A stretch of DNA of 64,000 nt from Punica granatum (GCF_007655135.1 NC_045133.1:5866376-5930375); one strand, 5' to 3'. Shown: positions 1 to 12,447, numbered from the stretch's first letter. Notes: generated by a model not told the origin, from the letters alone. Made by a program: numbers and translations.

Positions 1-1080
1 AGTGTGACTGGGATTGACAATTTTTTTTGAACAATATAGAAATAGTTCAAAGGAATCAGTCATTAATTATGCATGTTAGTCGTGTGGGTCAAAATCTGGG
101 TTATTATCTTTTACACAAGCAGATTATCGACTAAAAATGTGTCTGTGGCTGAGGACAAATCACAGCCGGAGAGAGACTCAACGTACGAGACAATAAAATA
201 ACTTATAAAGACGAACTTACGAGATGTTGATTATCCTCCCGAAACGAGGTTCGATCTCTGTGATCTTGACTTGGAAAACAAGGAAAAGCGGCTAAGCTAT
301 CACAGCGAGAAGGTCTAGCTGCTGGAGCTCTTGTGCTCACCAGGAAATCGGAAAATGCCGAACGAGCAGGATAATCTTCGGGTAACGTGACAAGTATATA
401 TTGATGAGAGTTTGTAGAGGGACAGTGCTAATAGATTCGAATAGGTTTCATCATTTCGATAAAGAAAATGCTTTCGGATAAAATTGAAGAAATTATCAGT
501 TGCATCTCAATTCTCTTTAAAATGCTAAAGATATATGGTTGAAATCTTTGTACTCTACTTGAAACATTAAAATTCCACTTTCAAGTTTATAACTGAACCT
601 CAATATGCCCCTAAAGCTTTAGTCTTTACAAGTAGCCCCCAGAAAGTGTTGTCTTCACCGGTTACGCGGAAGCTCAATCGAACCACGATGTTGGGAAAAT
701 ATGAACGAAAAGCAAAAAAAACACACGAAATTGATTACCCAATTCGTTAGAAAGGAAATTCTGACTACGTCCGGGGGCGCCGCCAAGTCAGGTATTCTAC
801 TACTTTTTTCTTTGAGTTAGGATTACAAGAGATATAAACTGCTACTTATAAAGGGAATCACCCTAATATAAGCCGCTCACGATCTAAAATCACAGTACTT
901 CAGGCTCCATAACTCAACACACGACTAATCCAGTCGAGTCGGGTCGGATCACTAAGGAGTAAATCTCTCCCAACATTGATTTTCTTCATTCACAAGACTT
1001 GAACTCGAGACCTTACAGAAGAAGGACAAGCGTCAAAATAACAATTTTCAAAATTATGTGAGGTCACTTGACCCCATTAA
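1..1080. other. AT-rich intergenic sequence, no gene seen
   Basis: No frame on either strand holds a recognisable domain. Bases ~888-1010 are a diverged copy of ~4685-4790: both contain a phrase about a GTCGGATCA-like core followed by AAATCTCTCCCA and a shared CATTGATTTTC segment, so an unclassified dispersed repeat is present twice. Confidence 0.4.
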
Positions 1081-1084
1081 CAAT

Positions 1085-1359
1085 GAGAGACCTTTCCTTA
1101 CGCGAACACAATCAGCCTCCTCCTCATCAAGTTCATCAAAACTCGGATCATCATCTGTGCCCTTCGCTTGTTTCCCCATAATAATTTCCATAAAGGATGT
1201 TTTCTCTTGACCCCATCGGCTTCAACCAAGTCGGCATCAGCAGTCGTTCAAATCATCATAGAGCCCAGCTCATGATCGATACGCATCTTCTTCGGCTTCC
1301 GTTTGCTTCGCTGCAGCAGGGTCCGCATCCTCAGTGGAGAAAGAGCCAACAGTAGCCAT
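1085..1359 (-). pseudogene. Possible acidic coding remnant, unidentified
   Basis: On the minus strand an ATG at 1359 opens a short frame (MATVGSFSTEDADPAAAK...) that ends after about 29 codons. A second frame nearer 1085-1180 reads through an acidic stretch (DDDPSFDELDEEEADC). The two would need a frame change to join. The composition (Glu/Asp/Ala-rich, higher GC than its surroundings) looks coding, but I do not recognise a family. It could equally be chance or a transposon tail. Confidence 0.2.
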
Positions 1360-2415
1360 TAATTGCTACTTGATTCAGAAAATTAGACATTAGATGTCTG
1401 TGCATAATTACTTCTTTTTCTTTTTTGGTGATTCTCTTTCCCAAAAGACAATGGAAGCTGATTATGGCTCTACTCCGAATTTAGGAATTAACAGAACTCA
1501 AATTGAATTGATTGGTTCACCAAACTGATTTTCACAGGCTAGGCAGTTTGTTGAACCTGAGTCAAACAACTTCAGGCTGATTAAATGTTCTGATCTCAAA
1601 GTTTGTGGTCCCGAAGAATTAATGAGCTAAAATTAATGACATACAGGAGGCAAATCGTTGTAACATTCAAGCTATATAATGGAAAGTGACTCGATAATAG
1701 TTTTCAAGTAACTTTGAACGCATCGGAAAAATTATAAAAATATCACCATCCATAAATAAATGAAATACCAGGAAAAAGTCATGATATTGTTTCAACTGAT
1801 ACAACCGTGGCTCGAGATGGAATACCAGTGCGTAGTTCTTCTCTCGGTGATTTACTTTAATGCTTTTAAGCAGGGAAGTTTACATTTTCCTGCGAATTCG
1901 GCAGGGCCGATTCCTCTCTATGGGGAACAATGCCCTTGCTTTTACTGATAATTACAACCATGCCATTGTGTCTTATTCGGCATGCCGAATTCGCATAAAA
2001 AAGCAACACTCTTTTAAGAAACAACAGAGTTTTTTATTAGTAACAAATCAAAGAAGCCGACCTAAAAAACTTACACATATATATAGGGCACATACCACAA
2101 TGCATGATAAAAGGTCATTTAAATTTGGTCTTTGCCCCAACGGGAACCAGAGTAAGAAAGGACAATAAATTTGGCAAACTGCGCACCTGGACTCCCCTAG
2201 ATATCAAATCAGACACGAGCTAAGATCATGAAAATAGCATTACTGAGATAGATAGGAGCGTCAACGCAATCCAAGCAAATAACACTGACACTGACACTCC
2301 ACGCTTGACACACTCGCTCTGAGCAGAGCAGAGGTGCAAGTCATGGATGAAGTATATGAAGAGCCCCGAAGATGTGCTCGCCGTAGTCAGTGATAGCAAC
2401 CATCCGACCAGTAAT
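1360..2415. other. Intergenic, nothing identified
   Basis: AT-rich sequence with only short unsupported frames (for example 1860-2168), which have no domain and no coding-like composition. Confidence 0.35.
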
Positions 2416-2420
2416 TTTTA

Positions 2421-2452
2421 GGGGGGGGGGGGGGGGGGGAGAGAGAGAGAGA
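2421..2452. repeat. Poly-G run followed by (AG)n
   Basis: Nineteen consecutive G (2421-2439) run directly into an (AG)n tract ending at 2452. It is a simple-sequence repeat that could form a G-quadruplex on the plus strand. Homopolymer length is also error-prone in assemblies. Confidence 0.9.
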
Positions 2453-2875
2453 ACAAATTATCAGATTCAATTAGCCAAGTTATTAGATTCAAGGAGCTAA
2501 GTTATCAGAGCGGTACAGTACCAAATCATCGGCGGAGAACCACAGAGCAAACCGAACTTCCATGTTCATATGTTACTTTAAAGTCTCTCTATCTCTCTCT
2601 CGCTCCCCCGATTGTGATGCAATGGTGGACACGTCCTTTTCCTGAGAGTTGGTCTAGCCGTTTTAAAGCTGTGAATGAAAAAGCTTTAGGCTACCTCTAA
2701 TGATGAAAAAAATAAAAATATGAAGAAGTTGAAAAAGACAAGACGTAGACACCCAGCAGCTGGCCGTGGCGGCGGGGTGGAAAAGGAAAACGGTGACCCA
2801 TCCCTTCCTTTCCTATAAGGAAGGCCCTTATTAGACAACCTTTATGGTTATGGTAGCCCGTCGTGTCCACTGTAT

Positions 2876-3082
2876 CTGTCGAGCGGGGTCGATATATTTA
2901 TGTCCCTTTCATAAACCTATAGTTATGTCCCTTCCAATATATTTGTGTTAGTTATCTGTTGAGCGGGATCAATATATTTATGTCCCTTTCATAAACTTAT
3001 TGTTATGTCCCTTTCATATATTTGTGTCCCTTTCATAAACCTATTGTTACGTCCCTTTCATATATTTATGTCCCTTCTAATT
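2876..3082. repeat. Tandem repeat with TATTTATGTCCCTTTCATAAAC core
   Basis: Two ~80-bp units begin with CTGTYGAGCGGGRTC at 2876 and 2956. The second unit is itself expanded by ~44-bp subrepeats built on ATGTCCCTTTCAT. At least five copies of the GTCCCTT word occur in about 200 bp. No coding sense. Confidence 0.8.
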
Positions 3083-3089
3083 TCTATCT

Positions 3090-3860
3090 TTGATTTTCTG
3101 ACAGAACAGAGTTTTATTATAATTATTATTATTCTACTATTTCTGGTTCCAACCGTGTTTTAATTGTCCTCCCGACCTTCCCGCCAAAATTGGCAACTCT
3201 CACTCCGTCTCGCCCTCCCTTTAAGCATATATCATCTTATTTACACCAAAATTGGTAACATGGTCTTGGGTTTATTATCTTCCAAATATAGGATTTGTAT
3301 TTACTCAGAATTGGGAAGATAATTTTTTTCACATCTTCTCTTTTTTTTTTACGCCATAATTTTCTTGTTCTAATTTTCTTATTTTTACATCATAATTTAC
3401 TTTATGTTTGTAGTGAGGAAAACTCTCCTACTTTTTTACCGTAACATTTTTTAGTAATACTTTTTTTACCGTAATTTTTTTACCTAATTTCAGTGAGAGA
3501 TTTCAATTTTGACAATTAATATATTATTTAAATTCCTTAATTATATTTATTTCTCTAGAACCAGTAATGAGAATTAAATTATGTAAAATTATAAGCATTA
3601 GGTACTAAGCTTATGAGCCTCCCTTATAATAAAAAAAAATGTAATTATTAGGTAATTAATCCTTCTCTCTTTACTTAGCAAAAAATCCTTCTCTCTTTAT
3701 CATCCTCTATTATGCCTTTAACATAGATAGTAAATATAGCTATATCTATAATCTATAATAACATATATAAAAGTGTGAAGTTCATTGTTGTGTTTCTTAA
3801 CTTTCATAATTTTAATTTTGCCCTTCTATAGATGTGGGCCCCACTAATATTATTAGTTCC
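3090..3860. other. AT-rich intergenic sequence
   Basis: Very AT-rich sequence with short T and A runs. No gene or structural element recognised. Confidence 0.35.
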
Positions 3861-3861
3861 A

Positions 3862-4350
3862 CCCTTCAGTTAAATGGAGTTTTTAATGAAATATGCCTAT
3901 TTAACTAAATGGTATCTTTTCAATTATTAAGTGACAGTTTTTTATTCACTTTATTTTGATTCCTTTCGAAAAAATCATAGTTTAAAAAAATTGCTAATTA
4001 TAATAAAACATGACCCTTCAGTTAAATGGTATTTTTCTTATCAAGCACGACTATTTAAATGAATGATAGCTCTTTAAATATTAAATGACAGTTTTTTTTG
4101 TATGATTTACCTTATTTTGATTCTTTTCAAAAAAATATAAATTTAAAAATTCCTAATTATATTAAAACATGACCGTTCAGTTAAATGATGTCCTTTTATC
4201 TAATATGACTATTCAATTAAATAGTACCTTTCTAAATATCAAGTGGAGGTTCTTTTTTATGATTCTTTTTGTTTTGATTCTTCTCAGAAAATAATTATGT
4301 TTATAAAAAGTTCTTAATTATTACCTCATAAAAGTATCTTTCAGAAATTA
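3862..4350. repeat. Degenerate tandem repeat, period ~155 bp, three units
   Basis: The phrase CCNTTCAGTTAAATG recurs at about 3862, 4014 and 4173. Each is followed by TATTTAA/ATTAAAT, a GACAGTTTTTT-like tract and TTTTGATTCYTTTC. Unit spacing is about 152 and 159 bp, with clear divergence between units. It is a small AT-rich satellite-like array. Confidence 0.75.
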
Positions 4351-4389
4351 GTAATCAACATTTCCTTTGTCCGACAAATCTATATTTGA

Positions 4390-4447
4390 TTTTTTTTTTA
4401 ATTATTATTATTATTATTATTTTCATTATTATTTTTATTATTATTAA
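4390..4447. repeat. Interrupted (ATT)n microsatellite
   Basis: A T run is followed by imperfect (ATT)n repeats with a few substitutions. Confidence 0.8.
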
Positions 4448-4449
4448 GC

Positions 4450-5831
4450 TCCATTAATTGTTCCTCATTATTTTAAAAACTACTTTTTGTGCCATTTCAT
4501 TTATCAAATAGAGGCTGCAACAGACATACCTCTTCGCAGAAAAAGAAAGCACCTGTTAAGAAAAATAATACTCAATTACAGACACAATAATGAAAGAAAC
4601 AAAGCCCAACAGACATGATGACCTTAGCAGTTTTGCGCTAAGAATAAAACGCCAATTGAAACCTCCTTTTTCGGTATGAATCATGATATTCGGAAATTCA
4701 ATTGGACCCCGACTAATACAATTGAGCCGGATCAGCCCACTAGGGGATAAATCTCTCCCAGCATTGATTTTCTACATTCACAAATACTAAAACCTGAAAC
4801 ATTGTTTTAACGGAACAAACGCCGAAACGCTTGAACAAACTCAGGTTGATCCAATTGACACTCTTTAGTTAAATCGTGACCCAATTGCTCATTTCTATCC
4901 TGCTTATTTCTATATATAAATGGCTATATTCATTTAAATTTACTCCTCCTTTGTATGGAATGGTAGATCCAAATCAACCCCTCTCCTCCATTGCCATCTT
5001 TGTCCCCTCAAATGCAAATTCCACGTCAGGTTTTAAGTCCTTACAAATATGACAAATCCATCAATCTATAGGGTCGTCTCGAACAATTAGAAAATGTAGT
5101 TCCTGTGATGTTTGACATTATCTGACTTATACATGTTGAGTGAACTAATATCTTCCAATTCTATGAGTAATGACTCTGCCTGTGGATTTTCTATGTTTCA
5201 CTTAGTAAATTCAGGTGCCTATGTACGCGACCATTTTTATGAAATTGTGGTTAGGTTTCTGATTGATTCTCTGTTAATTCTACTGGGCTGATGCAAAAGT
5301 TATTTCCCTTTGTTCCCATGAGCGCATGCAATGTCTTGGTTGTTAGACCAAACGGAAGAGAAGACTGCGGTCACCGATGGAATCTGTCAAAACTAAAAGA
5401 AAAAGGTCGTCCTAATTACCAACAAGAAGGATAATGCGATTCAGTACTTATTTTTTTTAAGTAAGATTTCGAATTCAGTCTTTAGAATAAAAGAAAAAAA
5501 ATCTTGATGGGGTGACTTTTTTCCCTTTAATAGGCCTTTTTTTTTTCGGTTCAAGCAGCTTTTTTTTTTTTTTGGGAAAAGTGGAAGGCCTTTTTTTTTA
5601 CACTTAATGAATTTAGCTTCTCTTCATGTTTCTATTTCATGGAATCTAAGGTACATATGATATAAGATTTATCTTTGTCTCCTTTATATATAGCGACTTA
5701 TTGGCTTTGAAAATCTTTCCCAAATTCTTTTTCTCTGCACACTATCAAGGGTGACTATCGTCCAAGTGGTAGAAATGTTCTAGCATTAATCTTGTTGGAA
5801 CAAGACATATTTTGCATCTAATAACTATTAC
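4450..5831. other. Intergenic, no gene seen
   Basis: Contains the second copy of the dispersed repeat noted at ~888-1010 (here ~4685-4790) and several poly-T tracts around 5520-5600. No domain-bearing frame. Confidence 0.35.
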
Positions 5832-5834
5832 TTA

Positions 5835-6237
5835 GACCATCCACAATGAGGCGTCCCCACTGCGGCCACATAAATAGCTGAGACGGTCCCTGCTAGCATA
5901 AAACTGGCTCGGCTGCGACAGGCTCCAATAAATTTTTTTTCTTTTTTTCAAGGATGGGGAAAGAGCAATGTTGGCTCTTAACCCTTTCCATTGCACTCTT
6001 GCCAGCGAGAAAGATAATGTTCAAATTTTTTTGTTTATTTAGGGAATGGGGATGACACTTACCGTTGGGGGTGAATCCTCATTTATTTTGAACTTCCATT
6101 TTTATTTATGTGGCATCAAAGTGGGTTCCTCGAAGATCAAAATGGGGACTTCTCATTGTGGATCCCCATTTTTATTTATGTTGCATCAAAGTGGGTTTTT
6201 TGAAGATCGAAATGGGGACTTCTCATTGTGGATGCTC
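5835..6237. mobile_element. PIF/Harbinger (Tourist-like) MITE
   Basis: The terminal inverted repeats are GACCATCCACAATGAG at the left (5835) and, reading inward on the minus strand, GAGCATCCACAATGAG at the right (ends 6237). They are flanked by the 3-bp duplication TTA at 5832-5834 and 6238-6240. TTA duplication with a GAGCATC-type end is typical of Tourist/PIF-Harbinger MITEs. The right half carries an internal ~70-bp tandem duplication around 6100 and 6170 (TTTATTTATGTKGCATCAAA), each copy repeating part of the terminal sequence. There is no transposase; the 100-residue frame inside has no domain. Confidence 0.75.
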
Positions 6238-6240
6238 TTA

Positions 6241-7400
6241 AGAGCTTGTCCTTGCCTCCTTGGCACGACCTCTGGAACTAGATCGGAAATACACCATAGG
6301 ATAAGGCAGATGAAACGAGTTGCACATGAAAGTTTCGGTGGTGCCTAATGCTAGCGATAGTGACTTGTGATATTCCTATGGAAACCTATTCTACATGTAA
6401 TTAATTAGTTAACTTCAAAATAAATATTAAACTAATTCCAATAAAAGATCTCTTCTGGTAGGAGTGGCCGTATATATAGTTTGGAATAGTTCAGAATCTC
6501 CCTTCAAAAGAGCCAAACTGAAATATTCGATCCGTCTTGATTTAATTAAGGGTTATAAGCCCAAATCGTAACCACTTGAAAGAAAAGATGCGATAACCAA
6601 AGGAGCCACTTGAAACCAAATGCTAATATAGCCACTTGTTCAACTGCTTCCCTGGTTCCCATTTTGAATTTCCTGCCATGGTCTCGGCCCAGGAGACAAG
6701 GAAGACCGGAGTTGTGTACCCGCAAGATACGTAATTGATGCCAATTGATTTTTTTAGTGGTACTTTAATTAGTGCTTTTATTATATCATACACGCAAGAT
6801 AGGACCGCTGAAAAAAATCTCTAGTTTGATATACAATGAATGTTAATCTAGTAGGCTTCATTAAGTTAGGTGACTTATTAATACTGAACCACTCTCTCTG
6901 TTGATTTAACTTGAAGACTTATTAACAGAGTTTATGAGCTGCACCCGATCGATTGACAGCAGCTTGCTGCTGCTCTGTACACTAGGTGATTAGTTGATGA
7001 TAATTGATGAGTTTGTGACTCCTAATTTGTGTTAATCATTGATAACACCTCGTCTAATCTCTGTATCTAACATAAAACTGGAGATCGAAATTCTGTCGTG
7101 CAATCATCGACTTAGGTTGATCGACCGGCTTAGGAAATACAAGTGGAAGTTACTGCAAATGATGGTAAATTACTGATTCATGTTTTTATAGAGAATAAAA
7201 TTCAAAAAAAGAAAAACCGAATTTCCAAAGCGCGCCTAATCAACTGCATTACCGCTTTATTAAAGATGAGAAGCCGCATCAGCGATCGTGTAATTGGGCA
7301 TCATATTACGGCGACGATGTATCATTACCCCACTCTTGGAGAAATTAGGGTGACGTTGTTTCACGTGTTTTCGATTCTGCCTGACACGTTTCTTGATGTT
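6241..7400. other. Intergenic, nothing identified
   Basis: No recognisable gene. Short frames (for example 7143-7439) lack any domain signal. Confidence 0.35.
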
Positions 7401-7403
7401 CCA

Positions 7404-7925
7404 GATTGGTCACTGAATGTTTCACATATTTCTATTTAGTCCCAAAAATTTACGAACTGTCCCGGATTGGTCCTTGGCTTTTCTCAGCTCTTTCAACTCA
7501 GTCCCTGTACATTCTCGAGCGTTCCAGATTGGTCCTTGGGCAATTTTACGTACTTATGTTCTGTCCCTGGACTTTTGGTCAGATTCTAAATTCTTCCTTC
7601 TTGGATCCTTCAGTGTTTTCAACTCAGCTCTGGATCGTTCTAAATCAATCCCTGGACATTCAAAAGGAATTTCAACTCTGCCAAGGACTTTCTGGATCAT
7701 TCCAGTTCAATCCCTGGCTTTTTCAATGTTTTCTATTCTGTCCCAGACTTTCCGGACTCTTCCAATTGGGTCCCTAGTTTTTTTTTCCTGACCAGTTAAT
7801 TGACTTTCTGGGCAGTTCAGCTAAGTCCTTAGTCCTTTTCCATAGTTATAAAGCCTGTTCTGGACTTCGTGTAATATACCAGAATGGTCCCTGGGTTCTT
7901 GTAAGTTCTTTAAGTTCAGACTCTG
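7404..7925. repeat. Degenerate minisatellite built on TTGGTCCCTGG
   Basis: The word GATTGGTCCTTGG / TCAATCCCTGG / GGGTCCCTRG recurs roughly every 60-65 bp (about 7404, 7464, 7526, 7647, 7708, 7767, 7884), usually with TTTTC and TTCAACTC nearby. The units are strongly diverged. Overlapping open frames here (7406-7791) are by-products of the repeat, which has few stop codons. Confidence 0.7.
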
Positions 7926-8099
7926 GACATTGTGGAATATTCCATCGAAGTGAACATCCCCATTGCTCGCGCGGGTTTTGTTTGCAGATAAGTTGTTCTT
8001 GGAACAACCAGGTGCTTTCAGATTTTAATTGATCATCAATTGCAAATCTATATTAGTTTGGACCATTTCTTCTCTTGAATAAGTGTTGGAAACAAGAGG

Positions 8100-8665
8100 C
8101 ATGAATCAAACTTCTGGGAAGGATAAGGGGTGTAAACTCTCAGTCCAGTGCGCTAGCAGAAAGTAAAGCATCCATGGAGCAACATTAGATGCAGAGACAA
8201 GAATGCCCTTCTGAAACACGTGATGAATTAATGCTCCGATTGAGCTTGCACTGTGGAAAGACTCGGCGGAGGATGAGTAGGGCCGAGGTAGTATACCGAC
8301 TCCATTCACTTATTGTGCTGTCGACAGATGCCAAAATATCAGCATCATTGCAAAGGTTGAACCACCGGGCCTTGTTGATCGCCAGTCTGGTGCGAGGAGC
8401 CCAAACCCTGCAAGTCCCCTAGCCCAGTCCGTAAAGGCTGCAGACATCATCGACTACAGACCCAACAATTCTTGAGCTCATGTGTGCCATCATTGTCCCA
8501 TGCAGACCAGAAGAATGTCCGGTTGAATAAATCAAGGGGCTCATGCTATCCTTGGCTTCAAACCCTTTGTATTAGTACCTTGCACCTCTGGTCGTTCTGC
8601 AAATTCCAAACAGAAGCAGTATATAAAGAATTCTTAGAGGACACTATGAAACTGATTCGCTAGCA
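8100..8665. other. Higher-GC island, possible gene remnant, unidentified
   Basis: This stretch has clearly more balanced composition than the AT-rich DNA around it, with short open frames on both strands (8106-8309 minus, 8189-8422 plus). None shows a domain I recognise. It may be an eroded exon of a host gene or an old transposon fragment. Confidence 0.25.
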
Positions 8666-8669
8666 TGAT

Positions 8670-9400
8670 CTGTTTCAATGAAACTGGCATGATGCTGTAT
8701 TTGTTGGTAACCGCTACTATAATGTGCCGGACCCAATTTCCCATGGTTCTAAGAACATTAGGCTTTAATTAATGGAGTCCTGGAGTAAATTAATTTGATA
8801 TTTGAATGATACAATGTAATACTTGTTGCCGTTGGCCATTTAAGTAAAATTGTCTCGTGGAATGCGTTCACCCCTCATATATACTATTATTTAAGCAAGA
8901 GTCTCAACCGCTTTTATTTTTTTGTAATTTATCTTTTATAAAACTTCACTCCCATCAATTCTCCCATTTTTACGGAATAAAAAAATTCTTAAAAATTTGG
9001 CCACAAAATTTAAGAAAATATTCACAAAAAAAATCAATTTAAGAAATATTCACAAAATTTACTTAATTAGTTACAATTACAAATATTCACAATATATATA
9101 TATAATTCCCATAAATGCAAGAAAGTTTCCCAAAAAAAAATCAAAACCGAGAGTGGATAAAAATAATCGCGCACGATAGCGGGTGTGACAGCTATATGTA
9201 TATATATCGGTTTTCCACTTAACTGTTTGTAATATATATTTCTATATCTATAATATTCCAAAAATGAGAAGCCAAAATTTGTGTAATATTGAGTTCCCAA
9301 AAATACCCATTACACATAAATTAAAGAAAATTTAAACCATATCGAATTAAAAAAAATTGAAAACATATTTGTCAATTCATTTTCCATTTAATCACCCGCC
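8670..9400. other. AT-rich intergenic sequence
   Basis: A/T-rich sequence with TATATA tracts. No gene or element recognised. Confidence 0.35.
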
Positions 9401-9404
9401 CACT

Positions 9405-10420
9405 TCCACGATTCTCTTCTCATACTCTACTTCTTCATTCATTTCTTTCTCTCCCAGTTCAGTATTGTCCACTGTCAGTACCCTGTTTTGATTCGCCGGC
9501 TCCAGAGAAAAACAATGACGGCGATCCTGACCCTAACCTGAGATCCGACAGAATACAACTCGGCGAACACCGGGTCACTATTCACAACCGAGTCACTATT
9601 CACAACCGGGTTGGCCATGTCAACCGGATGGCCTCGGGAGCAAGGCGCAGAGGATCACAACGCGATAAGAATTCAAAACCGACAACCTAACATGATCACG
9701 AGGAAGAGAGGCAAAATCATCATTTATGCAATCCATCGGAGGGAAGTATTTTTGATTAAATGCACAAACATTCACGCTTTTAAATTCGGGGCATTTTTTT
9801 AACTTTAATTTTACATTTTTCAGAAAAAAATACTCTACAGGACGTTCGCAGGTTTTACGTGTACCAAGTTTGATTTTCAAATTCCATAACAAAACTGGAG
9901 ATCAGAAAACATTTTTCTGTATAATATTGATTCTCAAACATTTTTCCACGATTCTCTTCTCATACTCTACTTTTTCTTTCATTTCTTTATCTCTCGGTTC
10001 AGCCTTGTCCACCATTATCCAACCCAAAGCAATGGTTTTTATTTCATTTTTATTTATTCTTAAATTCCCTTTCCTCAACATAATTAAATGACCAATTTCA
10101 TAATTGAAGTTGTAAACATGATTAAATGACCTATTTTAATATTCTTTTCTGCCTTATTCTGTATTTAGATGATAATATTAACGAGTTAACAATTAAATTT
10201 TTGTGTAGAACCTTCCGTAGGGTAAGAATTAGAAAGGACAAAAATTGAAGAGCCGGCTCAAGATTTTGCATGAAGAGTATAACGGGGATATGATTCCCAG
10301 ATTCACAGAATAATTAGATGGCTCAAGATTATGGGATATTTTCCCTGAATATGCATTGTCTATTAGGATCGTTAGATGGCAGAATTATCCTTTACGTAAT
10401 CTGTAGGATCTCATTTCCAT
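9405..10420. repeat. Upstream region of the peptide gene with internal and distant duplications
   Basis: A ~75-bp segment (CCACGATTCTCTTCTCATAC..., through the TTGTCCAC words) occurs twice in direct orientation, at ~9405-9480 and ~9948-10015. The stretch ~9985-10400 also reappears inverted at ~53400-53810, including the words AATGACCAATTTCATAAT and GATGATAATATTAACGA. It lies directly upstream of the cysteine-rich peptide locus, so part of that gene's promoter region has been copied elsewhere. Confidence 0.65.
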
Positions 10421-10543
10421 ATTTCTCTTATTACACACGTACGTCAATATATGCACAGAGCAATAGATGAATGAATTATAATAGTGTTTCCTTCCTTTCC
10501 TCAAAATTCTATATATATTGCCAAAATTGAATTATTTGGACTC

Positions 10544-10552
10544 TATATAAAG
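10544..10552 (+). promoter_or_regulatory. TATA box of the cysteine-rich peptide gene
   Basis: TATATAAAG lies about 30 bp upstream of the likely transcription start (~10577). It is followed by a 5' untranslated exon that ends at a strong donor, CTAG|GTGAGT, at 10650/10651. The first coding exon follows after a poly-T tract and TTTACAG at 11499-11505. Confidence 0.55.
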
Positions 10553-11511
10553 CGGGATTAGCTGGACATTGCGCAAGTAATACATAGGCTATCATTCCGC
10601 AGGAGCCATCTCCATCTTAAAGAAGCGAGGTCCAAGGCACTTCTAGCTAGGTGAGTTTAGGTGAGTTTGCGATGCATTTTCTAATACTCTTTGAAAATCA
10701 ATTTATGTGTTGATTTGACCACCCGGGAATTGCTTATTATTGAATAATACGTATTACTTTTTAAAAAAATTTATTATTAAATAGAAAGAATGTATGCAAA
10801 ATTTTTCTAAAGAAATCTATCATCACGTCCATGTACGGTCAACGGGGTTATAGGAAAACTAAATAATTTAAATATCTTTTTTTTTTCAATTCAACAAAAA
10901 AGATATATTTTTTCATTATCCTCACCTCTAAAATTTTCTCTCCTTTTTTTTTTCATGTTTGATTGTTTATGTGTGGAATGACTATAGAAAATCTGTAAAT
11001 TCTAGATGTGATGTAATTATTAGCATTCTCAGAAATAGAAAATATGTTTTTTTTTGTTAATATAAAAGTCTTTTACTATCTAATTAAGTATTGCAAGTTA
11101 AAAGATCTTAGAAAATTGGACAATTTTATTAGTAAAATAACTTTTGATACTTGATGATAGATGGAGCACTTTAAAGCTCAACTTAATTTATTTGTTCATA
11201 TATTCACGTTCGTCAATCTTTTAAAAATATCAAATAGTGGTTATAATTATATTAATATTTTGAATGGATATTGAACATAGCATGAAGAAGTTATCCGTTG
11301 AAGAAATTTTCTTTTATTAAATTTCTTTGCTTTATTCAATTATTAATTAATACAAGCTATTCTTTATTATTATTTCCCATTTCACATATTTCATTTTGAT
11401 ATAATTTGCCATCATCAAATATTTTTATCATTTTTATGAATCATTTCATGATATTGGTCATAGTCAATGTAGATTATAATATTTTGCCTTTTTTTTTTTT
11501 TACAGATAGAC

Positions 11512-12072
11512 ATGACGATTCAGATTTTCAAGTCATCATTGGTTCTCACTGCAATTGTTCTCTTTGCTCTCAGCCAATGTTAGTAAAAGTTTATATTTAT
11601 ATATATTTTTTTTCATTCAACAATCACTATCTTTGGTCGGTGGGTACGTGATTTAAAAAAAAAAAAAAACTAGTAGTCTGTTATTGACATGGCCGTGCAT
11701 TCTCCGTTGATTTTCTTCAATTTCTTCTTGTCCTTTTTTTTTTGGCAGTTTTTCTAAAAAATATTTGATTAAACAATTGATCAAAAAATAAAATTTAAAA
11801 ATGAGAATGGGAGAAAAAGGAAGAGTGATGAAATTTAATTGTCGGTTTTCGCAGGTGCTATTTAAAGGTATGACCATCAGTTCAAAAGCTCAATGGTAGG
11901 GCCTGCACCGACAAATGATGTTAAGTTAGTGATTACACCATGCAGTCATGATACCTTTGACAAGGTGTATTGTTGCGAGTCAGTGCGTTCCCGTCCTTGC
12001 TACGCCGACCGAGAAATTTGCCTGAAGGAATGTCCTCCATACAAACCTCCTTCTGTTGGGGTACATAACTAA
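11512..12072 (+). CDS. Secreted cysteine-rich peptide, ESF1/MEG-like; exon joining unresolved
   Basis: The first coding exon (ATG 11512 to 11578) encodes a classic signal peptide, MTIQIFKSSLVLTAIVLFAL then SQ, with a donor AAT|GTTAGT. The second (reads in frame from ~11866 or 11881, acceptor CATCAG at 11880, stop TAA 12070-12072) encodes a small mature part with six cysteines in the order C-x8-CC-x7-C-x6-C-x3-C, ending C-P-P-Y-K-P-P. The CC...CY...C...CP spacing resembles the plant EMBRYO SURROUNDING FACTOR 1 / MEG peptides, which are secreted and act in reproductive tissue. Odd: no simple donor-acceptor pair I tried joins the two exons in frame. The cysteine frame is closed upstream by TAA at 11863-11865, and joining from 11578 gives an early stop. 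So it is either a recent pseudogene, or uses a splice I do not see. The signal peptide and cysteine frame are visible; the family call is inference. Confidence 0.5.
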
Positions 12073-12079
12073 GTCAGTT

Positions 12080-12440
12080 TGTTCGAAGAAGTTCAGACCG
12101 CATTAATAAGACCGATCATATGAATGCGGACGTGGTTTTGTTTGAAGTATGAATTCCTGATACATAATAATAAAAGAGATCGGCTCATAAATATTATCTG
12201 TCTTTTTATTAATTACAGGGTCAAAATCACTCCATTTCATTCTTTTTCATTAATATCAACAAAACATTGCATTCGGAAATTATAAACTACGCATAAGCGT
12301 TTCCATTCTATAGATCGTGAAAATGAAAATGAACCATAAGCCCTGCAACCGATCAACCGCCTCCGTCGGAAATCTATTTGCAATAATATACTGGCCTTTT
12401 CCCCATTCTAAAGCCCACGGAAATCATCTTTGGCCATGTT
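12080..12440. other. 3' flank of the peptide gene
   Basis: Holds the probable 3' untranslated region of the peptide locus. Nothing else recognised. Confidence 0.3.
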
Positions 12441-12447
12441 ACTAACT

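Noticed and set aside
2421..2452. Regulatory G-quadruplex
   Set aside because: Could form in principle, but with no gene nearby it is treated as a plain microsatellite.
7406..7791. Two overlapping frames of ~124 residues
   Set aside because: They follow a TTGGTCCCTGG minisatellite; the peptide is repetitive and has no family.
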